Positions 25,246-38,366 are shown, numbered from the stretch's first letter. The stretch: DNA of 64,000 bases from Boletus sp. NGJ (GCA_019096195.1 JAGTXK010000026.1:124001-188000); one strand, 5' to 3'. The notes: generated by a model not told the origin, from the sequence alone. Made by a program: numbers and translations.

Positions 25246-25867
25246 TGTTACGACTACCCTGGGTAAAGATAGGCGTTAACTTGGATGGTCGAGTAGCGAT
25301 GAGCTACTGGGGGTCAAAGGAGGTAGCTTAACAAGCTATGAGATGGAGAGTCCCTTGGTGGGTCAAGGGTTCAACGATGAAGGGTCTTCCTCATCATAGG
25401 GTCAAGGGTTCAATAACAGAGGGTCTTCCTCGTCGTAGGGTCAAGGGTTTGACGACAAAGGGTCTTCCTAGTTGTAGTTGAGGGTTCACTCAGGGAGTGA
25501 AGTCGAGATGTAGAAGAAGTGTTCACTCAAAGTAGAACAATGACTTGTAGAGGTCCGGAGGAACGATGATGAAAGTTCACCAAGTAGGTGTAAATTGCAG
25601 GATCAACTACGAGAGTGAGGTTTATATACTAAGTAATCGTGGGAAAAGGATGAGTAAGCCGCAGCACTGGAGAGATCCTATGGAGTGGGAAATGGAAGGG
25701 ACCTTCTGTATGAAGTTAGCGTAGAAGTACAGGTTGTACAAGGGGCGCAAGGATGATCCTTGACTACATGGAGTCCCACTGTGTAGCGAATGGTCCAAGG
25801 GAGTCAGGAGGACAAAGTAAGAACGAGGACAACTAGCAAGAAGGAAGAAAAGGAAAGAATCGTAACA
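25246..25867. mobile_element. Solo LTR (622 bp) inside Gypsy element 1
   Basis: The insert has inverted ends TGTTACGA/TCGTAACA and 5-bp target repeats CCCTA at 25241-25245 and 25868-25872, and splits element 1 between reverse transcriptase and RNase H. It contains three near-copies of a unit of about 55 bp (25340-25470), each with GGGTCAAGGGTT followed by AGGGTCTTCCT. No open frame is convincing. The ends resemble, but the body does not match, the LTR of element 1. Confidence 0.82.
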
Positions 25868-28198
25868 CCCTACAGGCAGCATTCACCAAGAAACCCGTCC
25901 TTGCCTTCCCTGATACTTCAAAACCCTTCACCCTCATGATGGACGCCTCACTCACGGCGTCAGGAGCGGTACTCATGCAGAACAACGATAATGGAGATAT
26001 GCAACCATGTGGCTATCTCTCCAAAACTGTTCTCTCCAGCTGAGAGAAATTACGACATCTATGACAGGGAACTATTGGCTGTCATACGAGGCTTGAAAGA
26101 GTGGCAGCAATACCTCCTTGGATCCCCCCACCCCATAACAGTGTTAACCAGCCATAAGAACTTGACATTCTTCAAGGAACCCTGACAATTGTCCCGACGA
26201 CAAGCAAGATGGCTTTTGTTCCTCCAAGACTATGATATGGTCTACCAAGCTCTACCTGGAACAAAAATGGCCCCTGCTGACACGTTATCTTGTCAGGATG
26301 AAATTGACACTTCCAAGGACAATGAAGATGTGCAACTCCTCCCATCTGATGCATTTGACTGTCAAGTGCGAATGATTGACCTAGCGTTAGCTGAGAAAAT
26401 CAAGGGATCTTCCCAAAGTGATCCCTTGGTACTCTCTGCCATACAAAATGCAGGGCAAGGAGCACCTCTCTTCACCCGGTCCAACATGGAAGACTGGACC
26501 TTTGACGACGGCAAGCTATACTTCAAACACCGGATGTACATCCCAGGCCCAGTCCGATAGGAGTTGGTATCCTCCATTCATTCCTCTTTCGAAGGAGGAC
26601 ATGGTGGACACCTTCGCACCACTCAACTCCTGGCCAAGGACTATTGGTGGCCCGGACTCACCACATTTGTCCACAAGTTCATCGCCGGATGTGCTGTCTG
26701 TCAAAGCAACAAGGTCCAAACACATCCTACGGTTCCCCCTAGTCACCCCCCTAGCTTTTGTGGGCCACCACACTTTCCAACATCTCTCGGTGGATTTGAT
26801 CACCAACCTGCCCCCAGTGGGGGGCTTTGATTCAGTCATGGTCGTGGTTGACCATGGGCTTAGTAAGGGGGTAATTCTTGCCCCTTGCACAAAAACAGTG
26901 GACGCGGCTGGTATAGCCTGTCTTTTCTTTGAAAAAGTCTTCCTACAGTACAGTCTACATGATAAATTGGTTTCAGATCGTGGTCCACAGTTCGCATCCG
27001 CATTCACTTGGGAACTTGCTAGACTCCTGAACTACGACGTCGCCCTTTCCACGGCCTACCACCCACAAACGGATGGCAAAACGGAACAATATAACCAAGA
27101 ACTAGAAACCTACCTATGGATATTCTGCAATGGCCAACCACAGAAGTGGTTGGAATTATTATCCATGGTGGAGTTCACTCACAACTCCACAACTCACTTG
27201 GTCACCGGAAAATCGCCCTTCTCCTTGATCCTTGGATATGAGCCAAGAGTATATCCTTCTATCAGAAAAACCTTCCTACCAGCCCTAGAGGAGAGACTCT
27301 CTTTCCTGAAAGAATCAAGAAAGGAAGCAGAAGCAGCACACAAATTGGCACAACTATGTATGAAGGAGAGAGTCCACTCTCGCTTCAAACTGTGGAAACT
27401 CGGAGACAAGGTATGGCTGGACGCCAAGAACCTGAAATTCCAAGTCCCCTCCTGAAAACTATCCCTGAAATGGACCGGACCATTTGAAATTACTCAAGTG
27501 GTATCCTCTGTGGCATTCCGACTCAAGTTGCTGAAACAGTGGAAGATCCACAATGTGTTCCACGCGTCCCTACTCTCCCCGTATCGGGAGACTATGGAAC
27601 ATGGCCCCAATTTCACTCAACCACCACTGGAACTTGTCAGAACTGAAGAGGAATACGAAGTGGACAGCATCATCAACCATCAGGGAAAACCGGGAAGAAG
27701 GCAGTACCTGACACACTGGAAAGGATATTCCACAGCAGAATGAACTTGGGAACCAGAGGCCAATCTTGAAAATGCCAAGAAAATACTCCAGGAGTATAAA
27801 AGACAACTCAAACTTTGAGACAAGCCCATGCCCCAAGATAACACCTCCCTCTTCATTCTGCTTGCCCACGTATCAGCTGCTCTCACCCAAGCTCGCCTTC
27901 AGAAGCAATATCCGGATCTCAATATCCCCAAACATATCAAACAACATTGGTGCTTCTGCTGGATTGACTACTGCCCCTATCATCATACTTGGTAGATGAC
28001 TCTCGCCCCCCTTTCCATACACCTCAACTGACTCTCCCCCGCTCACCGCCAGAATCTTTATGCCACCATTCTTGATGACCCCGTCACAGTCCGGACCCTC
28101 CAGACTATCCCCTTCTTCTCCTGCAATGACTCACTCATCCAACTCTGTCACCCTCTATAGATCTTACTCCTCACTTTGATCCCTTCTCTCCCAGACCT

Positions 28199-29160
28199 AT
28201 GGGAACTCGGCAGGTCCCTATGACTCCAATGCCCAGCAGACTGCTGAAGAAGAAAGGGCAACAGAAGGTATCCTTGAGATTTGTGAACTTGTTCTCGACC
28301 TCCTTTTCATCGAGGGATTCAACTATTCCCTCGCCCTTCTACCCATCAACACCCATGATCACCTCCTCCACCCCACCACCCTCTCCCTCTCGGAAGAAGA
28401 AAGTCGCGTTTTCTTTGCCCCCTCAACAACCACCATGCCCTCCCACCCCGTTCCCCCTAGACAAATCCCTTCTATGGTGGAGCAATCCATGGAGAACATC
28501 AACGGAATCAGAAGTGTTAACAGAGTTGATAGAGACTCTCCAGAGACATGGAGAGCCCAGTCCTCCAATGACACTGTTGTCACCTCCCCTTCCTCCATGA
28601 ATCCCAACTCCTCCTTCTGAGGAACCTCCCCAATACCAGTCCTCCCAGTTCCTCCCCCAGCCGTTTCCCGACCCACCAGGACCCTCTGCCGATGAGGAGC
28701 CATGGTGTTCTTGGTCGGCTTTCCCTCTCGCCCCAATGACCAAGGTCTTCTCCACACATTGGGGGACTCTACAACAAGGAGCCCTACTCCTTCCTCCGTT
28801 CCCATTCCTGGGGCCGCCGCAGGCGCCTCTCCTACCAGCCATTCCGACTTAGTGGCTAGTCATCCCAATCCCCTGCCTGGCACCAGATTGCCTCATAACC
28901 ATTGAGCTCCCCTCACTGGCATCCGCTGCTACAAATGCGGACATCAAGGTCACCTTTGGCCTGCCTGCCCCCAGTACCGTTGCCCCTACTGTAGGGTGGT
29001 TGCCCCCAACCATCCACAGTATGCTTGCCCACAAAGAACTTGCACATAGTGTGGAGGACGAGGACACGGCTACCAGATGTGTCCCAGCCAGGGAGTCTTT
29101 GACGACTCTTGGGACCTTACCAACTATGAGGAGAACGAGGGAGATCAGAGTTCTTGAGAT
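28199..29160 (+). other. Extra 3' ORF region of Gypsy element 1 (Pro-rich, three zinc knuckles)
   Basis: Downstream of the chromodomain and before the purine tract and 3' LTR there is about 1 kb of coding-like sequence. The first part is Pro/Ser-rich with a basic patch. The last part (about 28920-29100) has CYKCGHQGHLWPAC, then CPYCRVVAPNHPQYAC, then a third Cys/His cluster with GHGYQMC. Zinc knuckles usually sit in gag, and this element already has one in gag. A separate accessory nucleic-acid-binding protein is a reasonable inference. It could also be captured or displaced gag sequence. The reading frame is not continuous; a fossil part. Confidence 0.6.
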
Positions 29161-31072
29161 GGAACTTCAAGACTACGAGGAGGGTAATGTTATGGTTACC
29201 GAAGGGGGTACATCTTTTCCCCTTCCTTCACCTCCTGTAGGACTATGGGACGACCTACTCTTCAACTCAGACCAGGGATTCCCCTGTGACACTGACTCAG
29301 ACATCGCTCCATCCGGAACCTCTGTTCTAGGAAGTTACTTGTAACTCCCTGTTCAGGAAGCTACCCGTTTGGTGTGGACACTGTCCCCCTCATTTCATTT
29401 GATATATGCCTTCTTCCTTCTTGATCCGATCATAGACATTGCCTCCCTGGCTGTGCTCTCTTGCACACAGCCTAGTACTCCTATTTTCCCCATTCAGACT
29501 CATGCCTTGATCCTTTTATAGTAATCTCTCGTCTCAGACTCACGATTACTATATTCATTACAAAGCCTGCCCTAGACGGGCAAAGCCTATAAATAGGGAT
29601 GTGGGCCCTTCATGTAACTCTAACCTAGATCTACACTCCTTCCCATGTAATCTACCTGCTTCTCCCGCTAAGGTTCCACTTCACCTCAGAAGCCTTCTCC
29701 ATGCTCTGGAAGTGATCGCCCTCATGCTTGTGATCATCCTTCTTGTCACTTCACACCTGTGCGCCATCATTGCCATTACCCGCTTCTAAAGCTTCAGCAA
29801 CTCCAATGCCAACAAGAGGTTGGCCTGTACCGGTCAGGACTCCGCCACTGACCCAGCAAGCCCGGGACTCTGCCACTGGTATTTGTATAAGCCCGGGACT
29901 CCGCCACCATGGTAAATCCAAGACTCCACCATTGGTTGTAGAGGTAATGAGAGGACTCTACATAAAGCTAGCAGTTGGTCCCCAGTCAGAGGAAACCTTG
30001 GGCCTCTGGAGGTATTTTCCCCTCAAGTCCTGCTAGTCCTATAATCCAACAGGGGTTATATGGGAACGTGTCACATTGTTACCCGGCGTAACACAAGACA
30101 TGTCGTGCTACCATGCCCAATCAGGTCAGTCCCCGACAATGCCACAGGCTATGCAAGGTCCATTGTTTACATCACAATCACAGCCACCCACTACTAATGC
30201 AGCACCTGCTGCAAGGGCCACCACTCCCAATTTGGAAAACCAATCAAGTATTGGATCGGCTACCTCCACCCCTACACAAAGTACTACAGTAGCTAGTGGG
30301 GGTGATACTGGCAACTTCAACTCATCTTCATCCTTTCCAAAGATAGAGAAGCTTTCCAACGACAATTATAAGTCATGGAAACGCCGGGTAGCGATCATCC
30401 TTCAAAAGAAGGACATGTGGGAAGTTGTGACTGGTGAAGTTCCCACACCCACAGATCCTGCTGTGCTCAAAGATTGGAAGTGCAAGGACATACATGGTCA
30501 GGAAGTCATTATGACTACTATTAAAAATGACCAGATGAACAATCTTACCGATTGTTCCACTTCTGCTGAGATGTGGAAGGTGTTGAGGGATATACATGAA
30601 CCTCAAGGATATGAATCTGTCAGGCAGAGGAGGCATGAGTACTATACTCAGTTAGCCGACAAAGATATGGATCTGCTGACACATCTCAATACATTATGTG
30701 AGTTATGTGAGCTGTTAGCTGATGCCAGACATCTGATCGAGGAGAAAGATTTCAAGTATTTGATGATCTACTCGCTCCCCAACAGCTGGAGCTTGTTCAT
30801 CAGTTGCTATTTAGGTGCTAGGAGCAGCTCTAGGGATAATGAGCGACTCGCGTCCATAATGGTCAACAAGCTCGTCTCCATGATCCACAAGGAAGACTGC
30901 CGCCGTCGCCAAGCGAGCTGATTGGATGATGTCGTCCACACTGCCAAAAAAGCCATGCAAATGCACCATATGCAGACGTGACAACCATGTTACTGCCAAT
31001 TGCTGCTTCAAGGGGAAACCCAAATGTGGCATATGTGACAGGTTCAGTCACAAAGATGCCGAATGCTGGAAG

Positions 31073-32117
31073 TGTTACGCCGGGTAACAATGAGTGACAC
31101 GTTCCCGTATAATCCCCCTGTTGGATTATAGGACTAGCAGGACTTGAGGAAGATTACTTAACCTCCAGAGGCCCAAATACCCTCTGACTGGGGACCAACT
31201 GCTAGCTTTACGTAGAGTCCTCTCGTTACCTCTACGACCGATGGTGGAGTCTCGGATTTACCACGGAATCCCAATCCTTACACAAAGGAGGGGGCAGACC
31301 GGTGCGCAGGCCTAGGAGCAGTAGCCTTCCGTCTGCTGATTCCTAGGGCTTACTGGGCCTAATATCGAATGGCGGAGTCTTCGATGCCGGTGGCGAAGTC
31401 CCGGGCTTGACGAGTGCTGGTGGTCGAGTCCCGGTCTTGCTGGGTTAGTGGCGGAGTCCTGACCAACGACGACCAACCTCTGTTGGTCGTTGGAGTTGCC
31501 GAAGCTTTAGAAGCCTGGTAACGGCAACGACGGCGTCACAAGTGCGAAGTGATGAGGAAGATGATCACGAGCACGAGGGCGAGCACCTCCAGATCGCGGG
31601 AGAAGGCTTCTGAGGTGAAGTGGAACCTTTAGCGGGAGAAGCAGTAGATTACACGGGAAGGAGTGTAGATCTAGGTTAGAGTTACATGAAGGGCCCGCGT
31701 CCCTATTTATAGGCCTTGCCCATCTAGGGCAGGCTTCGTGACGAATATAGTAATGTTTAGTTGCAGACGAAAGATTACTATAAACGGATCAGGCATGAGT
31801 CAAATGGGGAAGGTAGGAGTACTGGGCTATGTGCAGAGAGAGCATAGCCAAGGAGGCAATGTCTATGATCGGATCAAGAAGGAGAAGGCATGTATCAAAT
31901 GAAATAGGAAGGCGGTGTCCATACCAAACGGGTAGGTTCCTAAAGAGGAAGTTACGAATAACTTCCTAGAAAGGTAGTTCCGGATGGGGCGATGCCTGGG
32001 TTGGTGTCGCGGGGAATCCCAGGGAATCCCTGGTCAGAGTCGAAGAATAGGTCGTCCCATAGTCCTACGGGGGGAGAAGGAAGGGGAAAAGATGTACCCC
32101 CTTCGGTAACCGTAACA
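31073..32117 (-). mobile_element. Solo LTR of the Gypsy element 1 family, inverted, inside the Copia element
   Basis: On the minus strand this is a 1045 bp copy of the same LTR found at 14146-15020, with matching TGTTAC start, AAGGGGGTACATC region, TATA-like box and GTAACA end. Target repeats GGAAG flank it (31068-31072 and 32118-32122). It interrupts the Copia gag-pol just after the zinc knuckle. It is more diverged from the element 1 LTRs than they are from one another, so it comes from a separate event. Confidence 0.88.
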
Positions 32118-35100
32118 GGAAGAACCCTGCCAATAAGGGCAAGGACAAGACAAGTAGTGGGTGGGATAGAAAGAAGTCCACCCAAAAGGGGAAAGAGCAT
32201 GCTAAAATCGTCAATAAGGATGATAGCAATGATAGTGATAGTAAACTTGGCAAGAGTTTTAATGCTCATGTAACTATAGATAGCAATGCGAGCAAGGCTG
32301 ATGAGGCTGAATTTTCTGCTTATTCATGGATTGTGAATTCTGATGCTATGACACACATATGCACCCAACAAAAAGCATTTGTTGACTATCAGACATTAAC
32401 AGCTAAGACAGTTACTGGATTGGGTAGCAAGCCAGTTACCATATATGGTAAAGGCACCATCATTCTCATTACACGAATTGAAGAACAACTCGTTCGAACT
32501 CGATTAAATAATGTGCTACATGTACCTGATGCACAGGAGAACCTACTGTCACTTGGACAAATCAATGCCAAGGGCGGACGATCAGTGTGTGCACGAGGAA
32601 CATTAGAGATCTATGATGACAAGGAACAACTAATTATAGTTGGCCACCTAAAAAGAAAGCTATACTATTTCAATATAGTAAGCAACATACATGATGTCAC
32701 ACATGTGGCAATAAAGATTAAGAACGCGTATACCTGGTCTGAATGGCATCATTGTCTCGGACACATAGGTATTAGTGGATTGAGAAAACTACATAGTAAA
32801 CATCTAGTCAATGGACTATCTATCAGTGAGAGTTCACAAGACTTCGATTGTACTGTGTGCATCCAATCCAAGATCACATGACAGCCGATACCCAAAATGG
32901 GAAGCTGGCGGCAATCCTTATTGGGTGAATTAATTCACACAGATGTGTGGGGACTGGCACAGGTCCCATCACTCAAGAGATATAGGTACTATATATCGTT
33001 TATTGACGATACAACACAATATGTTACGATCTCGTTCATGACGACTAAGGATGAGACTGCTAGCAAGGTAAAACAATATCTAAATTATTTTGAACGACAT
33101 AAGCAGGTACTACCAAAGGCAATACATGCCGATAATGGACGTGAATACATCAACTGTGACCTAATCATGTGGTGTCTCAATAAGGGAATCGAGGTACAAA
33201 CGACCGCACCTTACACGCCGGAGCAAAACAGCATTGCAGAATGATGGAATAGAACCATCGTAGAGTTAGGACATGCCATGATCTCAGGCCAAAATATGCC
33301 ACAGGAGCTCTGGCCCAAAGCAATGAGACATGCAACATATATTAGGAATCGTGTGTTTACCTGATCAGTACCTGATATGACACCCAACCAAAAATGGCAT
33401 GGTAGCTGACCAGATATTTCCCACATTCAGGAATTTGGTTGGAAGGTGTGGATTCTTGATGAATCACTCAACTTATCGAAGTTGGCACCCCATGCCAAAG
33501 AATATAATTTTGTGGGCCATGAGGACGGCCCAAAGGGCATCAAATATTATGATGCAGAACATCGCACACTAAAGGTCACACGGAATTATATATTCCTGAT
33601 GACAAATCTTCCCATGCCAGGAACAGACCCATGGTCCAAGGGGGAGGATACCAAGTGCAAATGTGTAGATAACGAAGCATTACAGAATGCTAATAAGAAA
33701 CAGAAATTAGACGACTCTGAAATATCAGAATCATTGTCAGAGAGTCCAGATGATCACACAAACGAGTCTAGGATTACTATGGCAGAAACTATCTACATGA
33801 TGTTTAGTGAAACATGGCACTCAGGAATAAAGACCTGAAGAATCTAGCCAAAGCCAAATGATCATCTGAATGGCCAAAATGGGAAAAGGCCATCGAGATA
33901 GAGTTGGAAACATTACATAAGATGGGTACCTGGGAATTAACCGAGGCATCCGAAAATAGAAAACCCATATCCAACAAATGGGTATTTGTCAGAAAATATG
34001 ACAAATATGGTAATCTACAGAAATACAAGGCACGACTCGTTGCCAGAGGATATAGCCAAATCCCAGGCATGGATTATAACGAGATGTTCTCACCAGTTGT
34101 GCATCTAGAAACTATAAGATCTATTCTAGCACTAGCAGTAACAGAGGACTGGGAAATACAACAAATGGACATCAAAGGAGCATACCTAAACAGATGTCTA
34201 AAAGAGGAAATATACATGAGTCAGCCCGACGGTTACCATGATGGCACATCATGGCTATGCCGACTAATAAAAACCATATATGGACTAAAGCAGTCCGGTC
34301 GAGAATGGAATGAAGAGTTTGATACAAAAATGAAAACCATATGATTCAGATGATTGTACTCTGATCCATGCGTCTACATAAGACAAGAAGGAGACATGGT
34401 CGAAATCATCACAGTATGGGTCAACAGCCTACTACTATTTATAAATGATAAAAATCATATGAGTAATCTCAAAAGGGAACTAAATGAACTATTTGAGATC
34501 ACCAATCTAGGTGAGCTGAATAAACTCGTCAGACTCGAAATCACACGAGATCGAGTGAAGGGGATGATCTACATAAAACAGACAAAGTACATCGAAGAAC
34601 TACTTGAGAAGTACAATATGCAGGACATTAACCCAGTATCTACACTGCTTGATCCAAATGTGAAGTTGCAACCACAAGTGGAAACAAATGATGCGCCTAT
34701 CCAAAATGGGAATTACGCGTCGCTAACTGGGTCTTTGATGTATGCCGCAATCGGTACTCGTCCCGATATAGCATATGCAGTAAATAAGCTGTGCTCATTC
34801 AATAGCAATCTGGATATGGAACATTGGACTGCAGCAAAGAGAGTACTATGGTACCTACAAGGAACCAAAGATCTGAGTCTTACATATGCGCGAAAACACA
34901 GAAATCAATGGGTTTCATGGTTATGCAGACGCGAGCTTTGCCAGTAACCCTGACCTTAGTTCCACAAACGGCAACGTCTTCATCCTGAGTGGAGGTGCCA
35001 TCACGTGGCATTCCAAAAAGGGAAACGTGCCAACCTTATCGACTGCCAAAGCTCGAATTCACATGAATGGCTGATGCAGGACAAGAGGTGATATGGCTAC

Positions 35101-36705
35101 ACAATCTATATACAGAACTTGGATTCATACTGCGTGAACCTACTTTATTATATGGAGACAATAAATCCGCACTCGCGATAGGCACTAATGCCCAATTTCA
35201 CAAGTGATCTAAACATTTTGATCTCAAAAAATCTACACCTCCAAGATAAAATCCAAGAAGGGTGGATAAAATTAGACTATTGTCCCACAGACGTAATGGT
35301 AGCAGATATATTGACAAAGGCTCTACTGAGAGCCAGACATCGTCAACTCGTTCTCGGACTCGGCCTACATTAGGCTTGAGAGGGAGTGTTGTGCTTAAGT
35401 AAGCTGTATACCAAATATGGGGTACAAGCTACATCCGGCCGAGCATACAGTATGGCGGCAAGGGGCACAACACCAGAATATCGAGGGCATGTCCCCTCAT
35501 ATTGCAGACGAGTAAATAGCTTAGAAAATCAATAGAGTACACTAGTATAAGTACGAAGGCTACCAGAGGGGACTAATAAGAGTTCTGTGCCTTTCGTTCC
35601 CTCACATCCCACTCGTGCGAACTTCATCCTAATCGTGGGAATCATCATATCCTATTCGTATCTACCGCTACTGCTACAGTTATTCGTCTTGCACACACAT
35701 CACAGCATTCTCTATCTCCTTGCACTTTATGTAACGTGGCAGAAGGATACACGACACACACACGTATATATGGTTTATGAATAGACATGGCTCACCTTTT
35801 TTTTTAAAATTACTACTAGACACGTCACGCATGTTGTACCCTAGTGCATCGCAATCTACTATCATCAGCATGAGGCCACAAAGGATTGAAATGATGAACG
35901 GTGGATGGTCGGCCTCGGATGTCATGCATTTGTCGAGCTTCGTGCTAGGTGCTATGCAAAACGTATATGTATATGATCAAAGGTCGTCGCCATTATCGTC
36001 TGATGACTTGAAGTTGGGAGGCCCATGAATCATTGAATGGTCTCGGAACAAGTATGCTCGATGATCTAAAACCAACACCAAGGTCAGCTCAGGCCCGACT
36101 GTCGCAGGCTTATCATCACACTGATCATACTGATGCTGCGATATCCACGAACTGAACAAACTGCATGGTGGATGTTCCACTCGCTCGCGGTACAGTGTAC
36201 TAGTAGCATGTATCTACGTAGATGTAATGCATTCAACAATGTGTCCCGTCATGTGTACCTGATCGACAGCACAACAACCACATGGGATATCTGATGGAGA
36301 GGGTCCCGTAGCCTGATGCTTGGTGATGCTGACCGACTGTAAGTCGAATAGTGTAGGTGAAAGGAAAGTAGCGCGCACCGTTACACGGAACCCCGCAGGC
36401 GAGGGTTGAGATGGAATGGTGGCTTGTTGCGTCTGATGGGAGGTGAGCTGACGTGACGAGGTCCATCATCACCAGAAAGAGACGTACTGGGTCGGCTTCC
36501 CTTGCATCCGCGGCAGCACCTTGTCCACCACGAGAAGCGCCTTCGTTCGGCTGCTTGGGAACAGTCTTGCTGCGTGATTTATCCTGTAACGCTGTGTGAG
36601 GAGCCCTGCATCCAAACTCGAGGCACAACAAACCTTTTGTCTTCTGATCGATCTTGCAGCTACTCGCTAGAATGATATGTTAGAGACACTGCATCCAATC
36701 ATGTA

Positions 36706-38366
36706 TCAAGGAAGAGCACGCACTGGGGTAAGTTGACCTGCAGCCATCCACGAAGGTCCCTCGTGCCTGTCATCCACTCTTGGTGGGGAACAATCGACAG
36801 GCTCGCGAGACTTTCCGGAAAGTCGATCAAGCTTGTGTGGGTCCTTGTTATTCTTCCCGAACCTTGTCTGGAGCCACCTCTTGGCCACCGTGGTGCCACT
36901 TGGATGACTCGAGAGTTTCTTCACGACGTGCCTCTGAAGTAGAGGGTGCTGGTAGGGCATCCAACTGTGATATAACAGGGGATGGGCCTGGTGGTGGTGC
37001 CTCGTCTTCATGAGGATCGGGAGAGAGAGGCTGGCGATGGAGCCTCCGGCAGCGTCAGCACGGAAGCAAGCGAAGGATCACCGACCTCGCCATAGTTGAA
37101 CTCGTCAACAGGCGTGCCTGACCGCACCTCGGCCTATGCCATGGTGAGAACTCGCCTCGAGTGGAGAATGAACGAACTGATACCTCGAGGAGATCATTGC
37201 CGTCTTCATTGTGTCCCTCAGAGTCGAGTGGACTGGATTCTTCCTGCTGTCGCACACAATGGTGTCAGCATCACTCTTTTAGTGGCGGAATGACAATATT
37301 TTACCGCGGTGTCAGTGTTGAAACCGCCCGATGTCGAAGGCTGAGTAGATGTCTACACGTCGACGTAGGGGGGTTATGCGACGTGGTGTAGCACTGGAAA
37401 TACTTACGTGGAAAGAACTGTACGAGTCTGCAAGCACACCGTTGAGATGACGAACGACGATCTTCCCGTCAATTCGCCCAGTTGCGAGATAGCTGCTGTC
37501 CCGAGAGACGGCGATCGACCGTATCCGATCGCTTTCTTCGATGACGGGACCGGTCCGTGAGAGTGTCGATGTGCCCAGGAACAAGATCGAACGGCTTTCA
37601 AAGGTGGCAATGAATTTGCCATTGGGGGCGAGAGCGAGAGACTGGACACCACCAGGAATTTGCAGTTCGGCGAGTCGGGACCCAGTGGACACATCAAAAG
37701 ACTTGATTTTCTTGTCGCTGGAAGTGGCAAAGATTTGTTGACCGTCGCTTGACCACAAGAGCGGAATGGCTGGAGTAAAAATGGGTATGGTGGTGTCGAT
37801 GGTGATGAGCTCGTCGCCATTGCGACTGTCGAAAACACGAATCGAGTGAGCGTAGCATGCAGTGGCGATTCTCTCGCCATTCGGGGAGAACTGGAGTCCA
37901 GTGATATCGTCGCCGTGCTCGAGTGGGCCAGCGAGTCGCTCTCCAGTGTCGATGCTCCAAATGCTCGCTTTTTTGTAAGCCCCAGTGGCAAATCGGGTCG
38001 AATCCGGGGAAACGTCCACTGCCCACACAATAATGTCTCTGCCCTCCACGTCGATGACTTTTTCACGCATCTCTCCGTCCCACACGCTTGCCCCGTTGAA
38101 AGTCCCACAAACTATCCGCTTGCCATCCCTCGACACAGAAATGGCATTCACTCTGATTCCCGTTTGCTTTGCGATCTCTTGACCGTCTGCAAGTCGCCAT
38201 CGTCGAATCCCATCCCTACTCCCGCCTAAAAGATGCTCTCCGTCAGGGTGGAACGCAACTGCGTATACATGGTCAGAGCGACCGATATCAAGCACCATTG
38301 TTTGGTCTTACTAAATGGTTAGCGTTGCTCAATCACATCTCGGAGCTGCTACCCACTTGACGACAT
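36706..38366 (-). CDS. WD40 repeat protein, copy 2
   Basis: The gene starts at 38366 with a very short exon (MSS), spliced through an intron ending near 38311 into NQTMVLDIGRSDHV and a run of about seven WD40-like blades to about 37415 (for example VDVSPDSTRFATG, LQFSPNGERIATA, IAVSRDSSYLATG). Exon 1 is nine bases shorter than in copy 1, so three residues are lost without changing frame. A GTAAGT donor after SFH leads to short exons (PSTSGGF, EESSPLDSEGHN) and the Pro/Ser/Asp-rich tail; a last exon may reach 36233. The product should form a single beta-propeller; the partner is unknown. It lies head-to-head with the intact synthetase, with start codons 1.3 kb apart, so a shared control region is possible but unproven. 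Confidence 0.75.

Larger units (their letters stand above)
14146..30093 (+). mobile_element. Ty3/Gypsy chromodomain element 1 with extra 3' zinc-knuckle ORF
   Basis: LTRs are 14146-15020 and 29189-30093 (875 and 905 bp, starting TGTTA and ending GTAACA), flanked by CAAGA at 14141-14145 and 30094-30098. Each LTR has a TATA-like CTATAAATAG (about 14546 and 29586). Parts are gag (15480-16480) with a zinc knuckle near 16170, protease (23660-24060), reverse transcriptase (24420-25240), RNase H (25880-26200), integrase (26560-27300) and chromodomain (27640-27810). A further region at 28190-29160 then encodes a Pro-rich stretch and three zinc knuckles. It is interrupted by element 2 and by a solo LTR. 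The LTRs differ by about 4%, mostly transitions. The coding region is broken in multiple places; a fossil. Confidence 0.92.
12804..35678 (+). mobile_element. Ty1/Copia LTR retroelement (outer shell of a nested stack)
   Basis: A 292 bp LTR starts TGTTG and ends CTACA. The 3' LTR is 35387-35678. The 5' LTR is 12804-12980 plus 13968-14082, split by another insertion. The 5-bp target repeat GTTAT lies at 12799-12803 and 35679-35683. Internal parts in Copia order are gag with a UBN2-like region (about 30200-30900) and zinc knuckle (about 30940-31070), a protease region (about 32320), the GAG-pre-integrase segment (32730-32880), integrase core (32930-33380), reverse transcriptase (33850-34560) and RNase H (34780-35340). 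A purine tract precedes the 3' LTR. The LTR pair differs at about 4% of sites, almost all transitions. Integrase before reverse transcriptase confirms Copia. The coding region is broken in several places, so it is a fossil. Confidence 0.93.
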
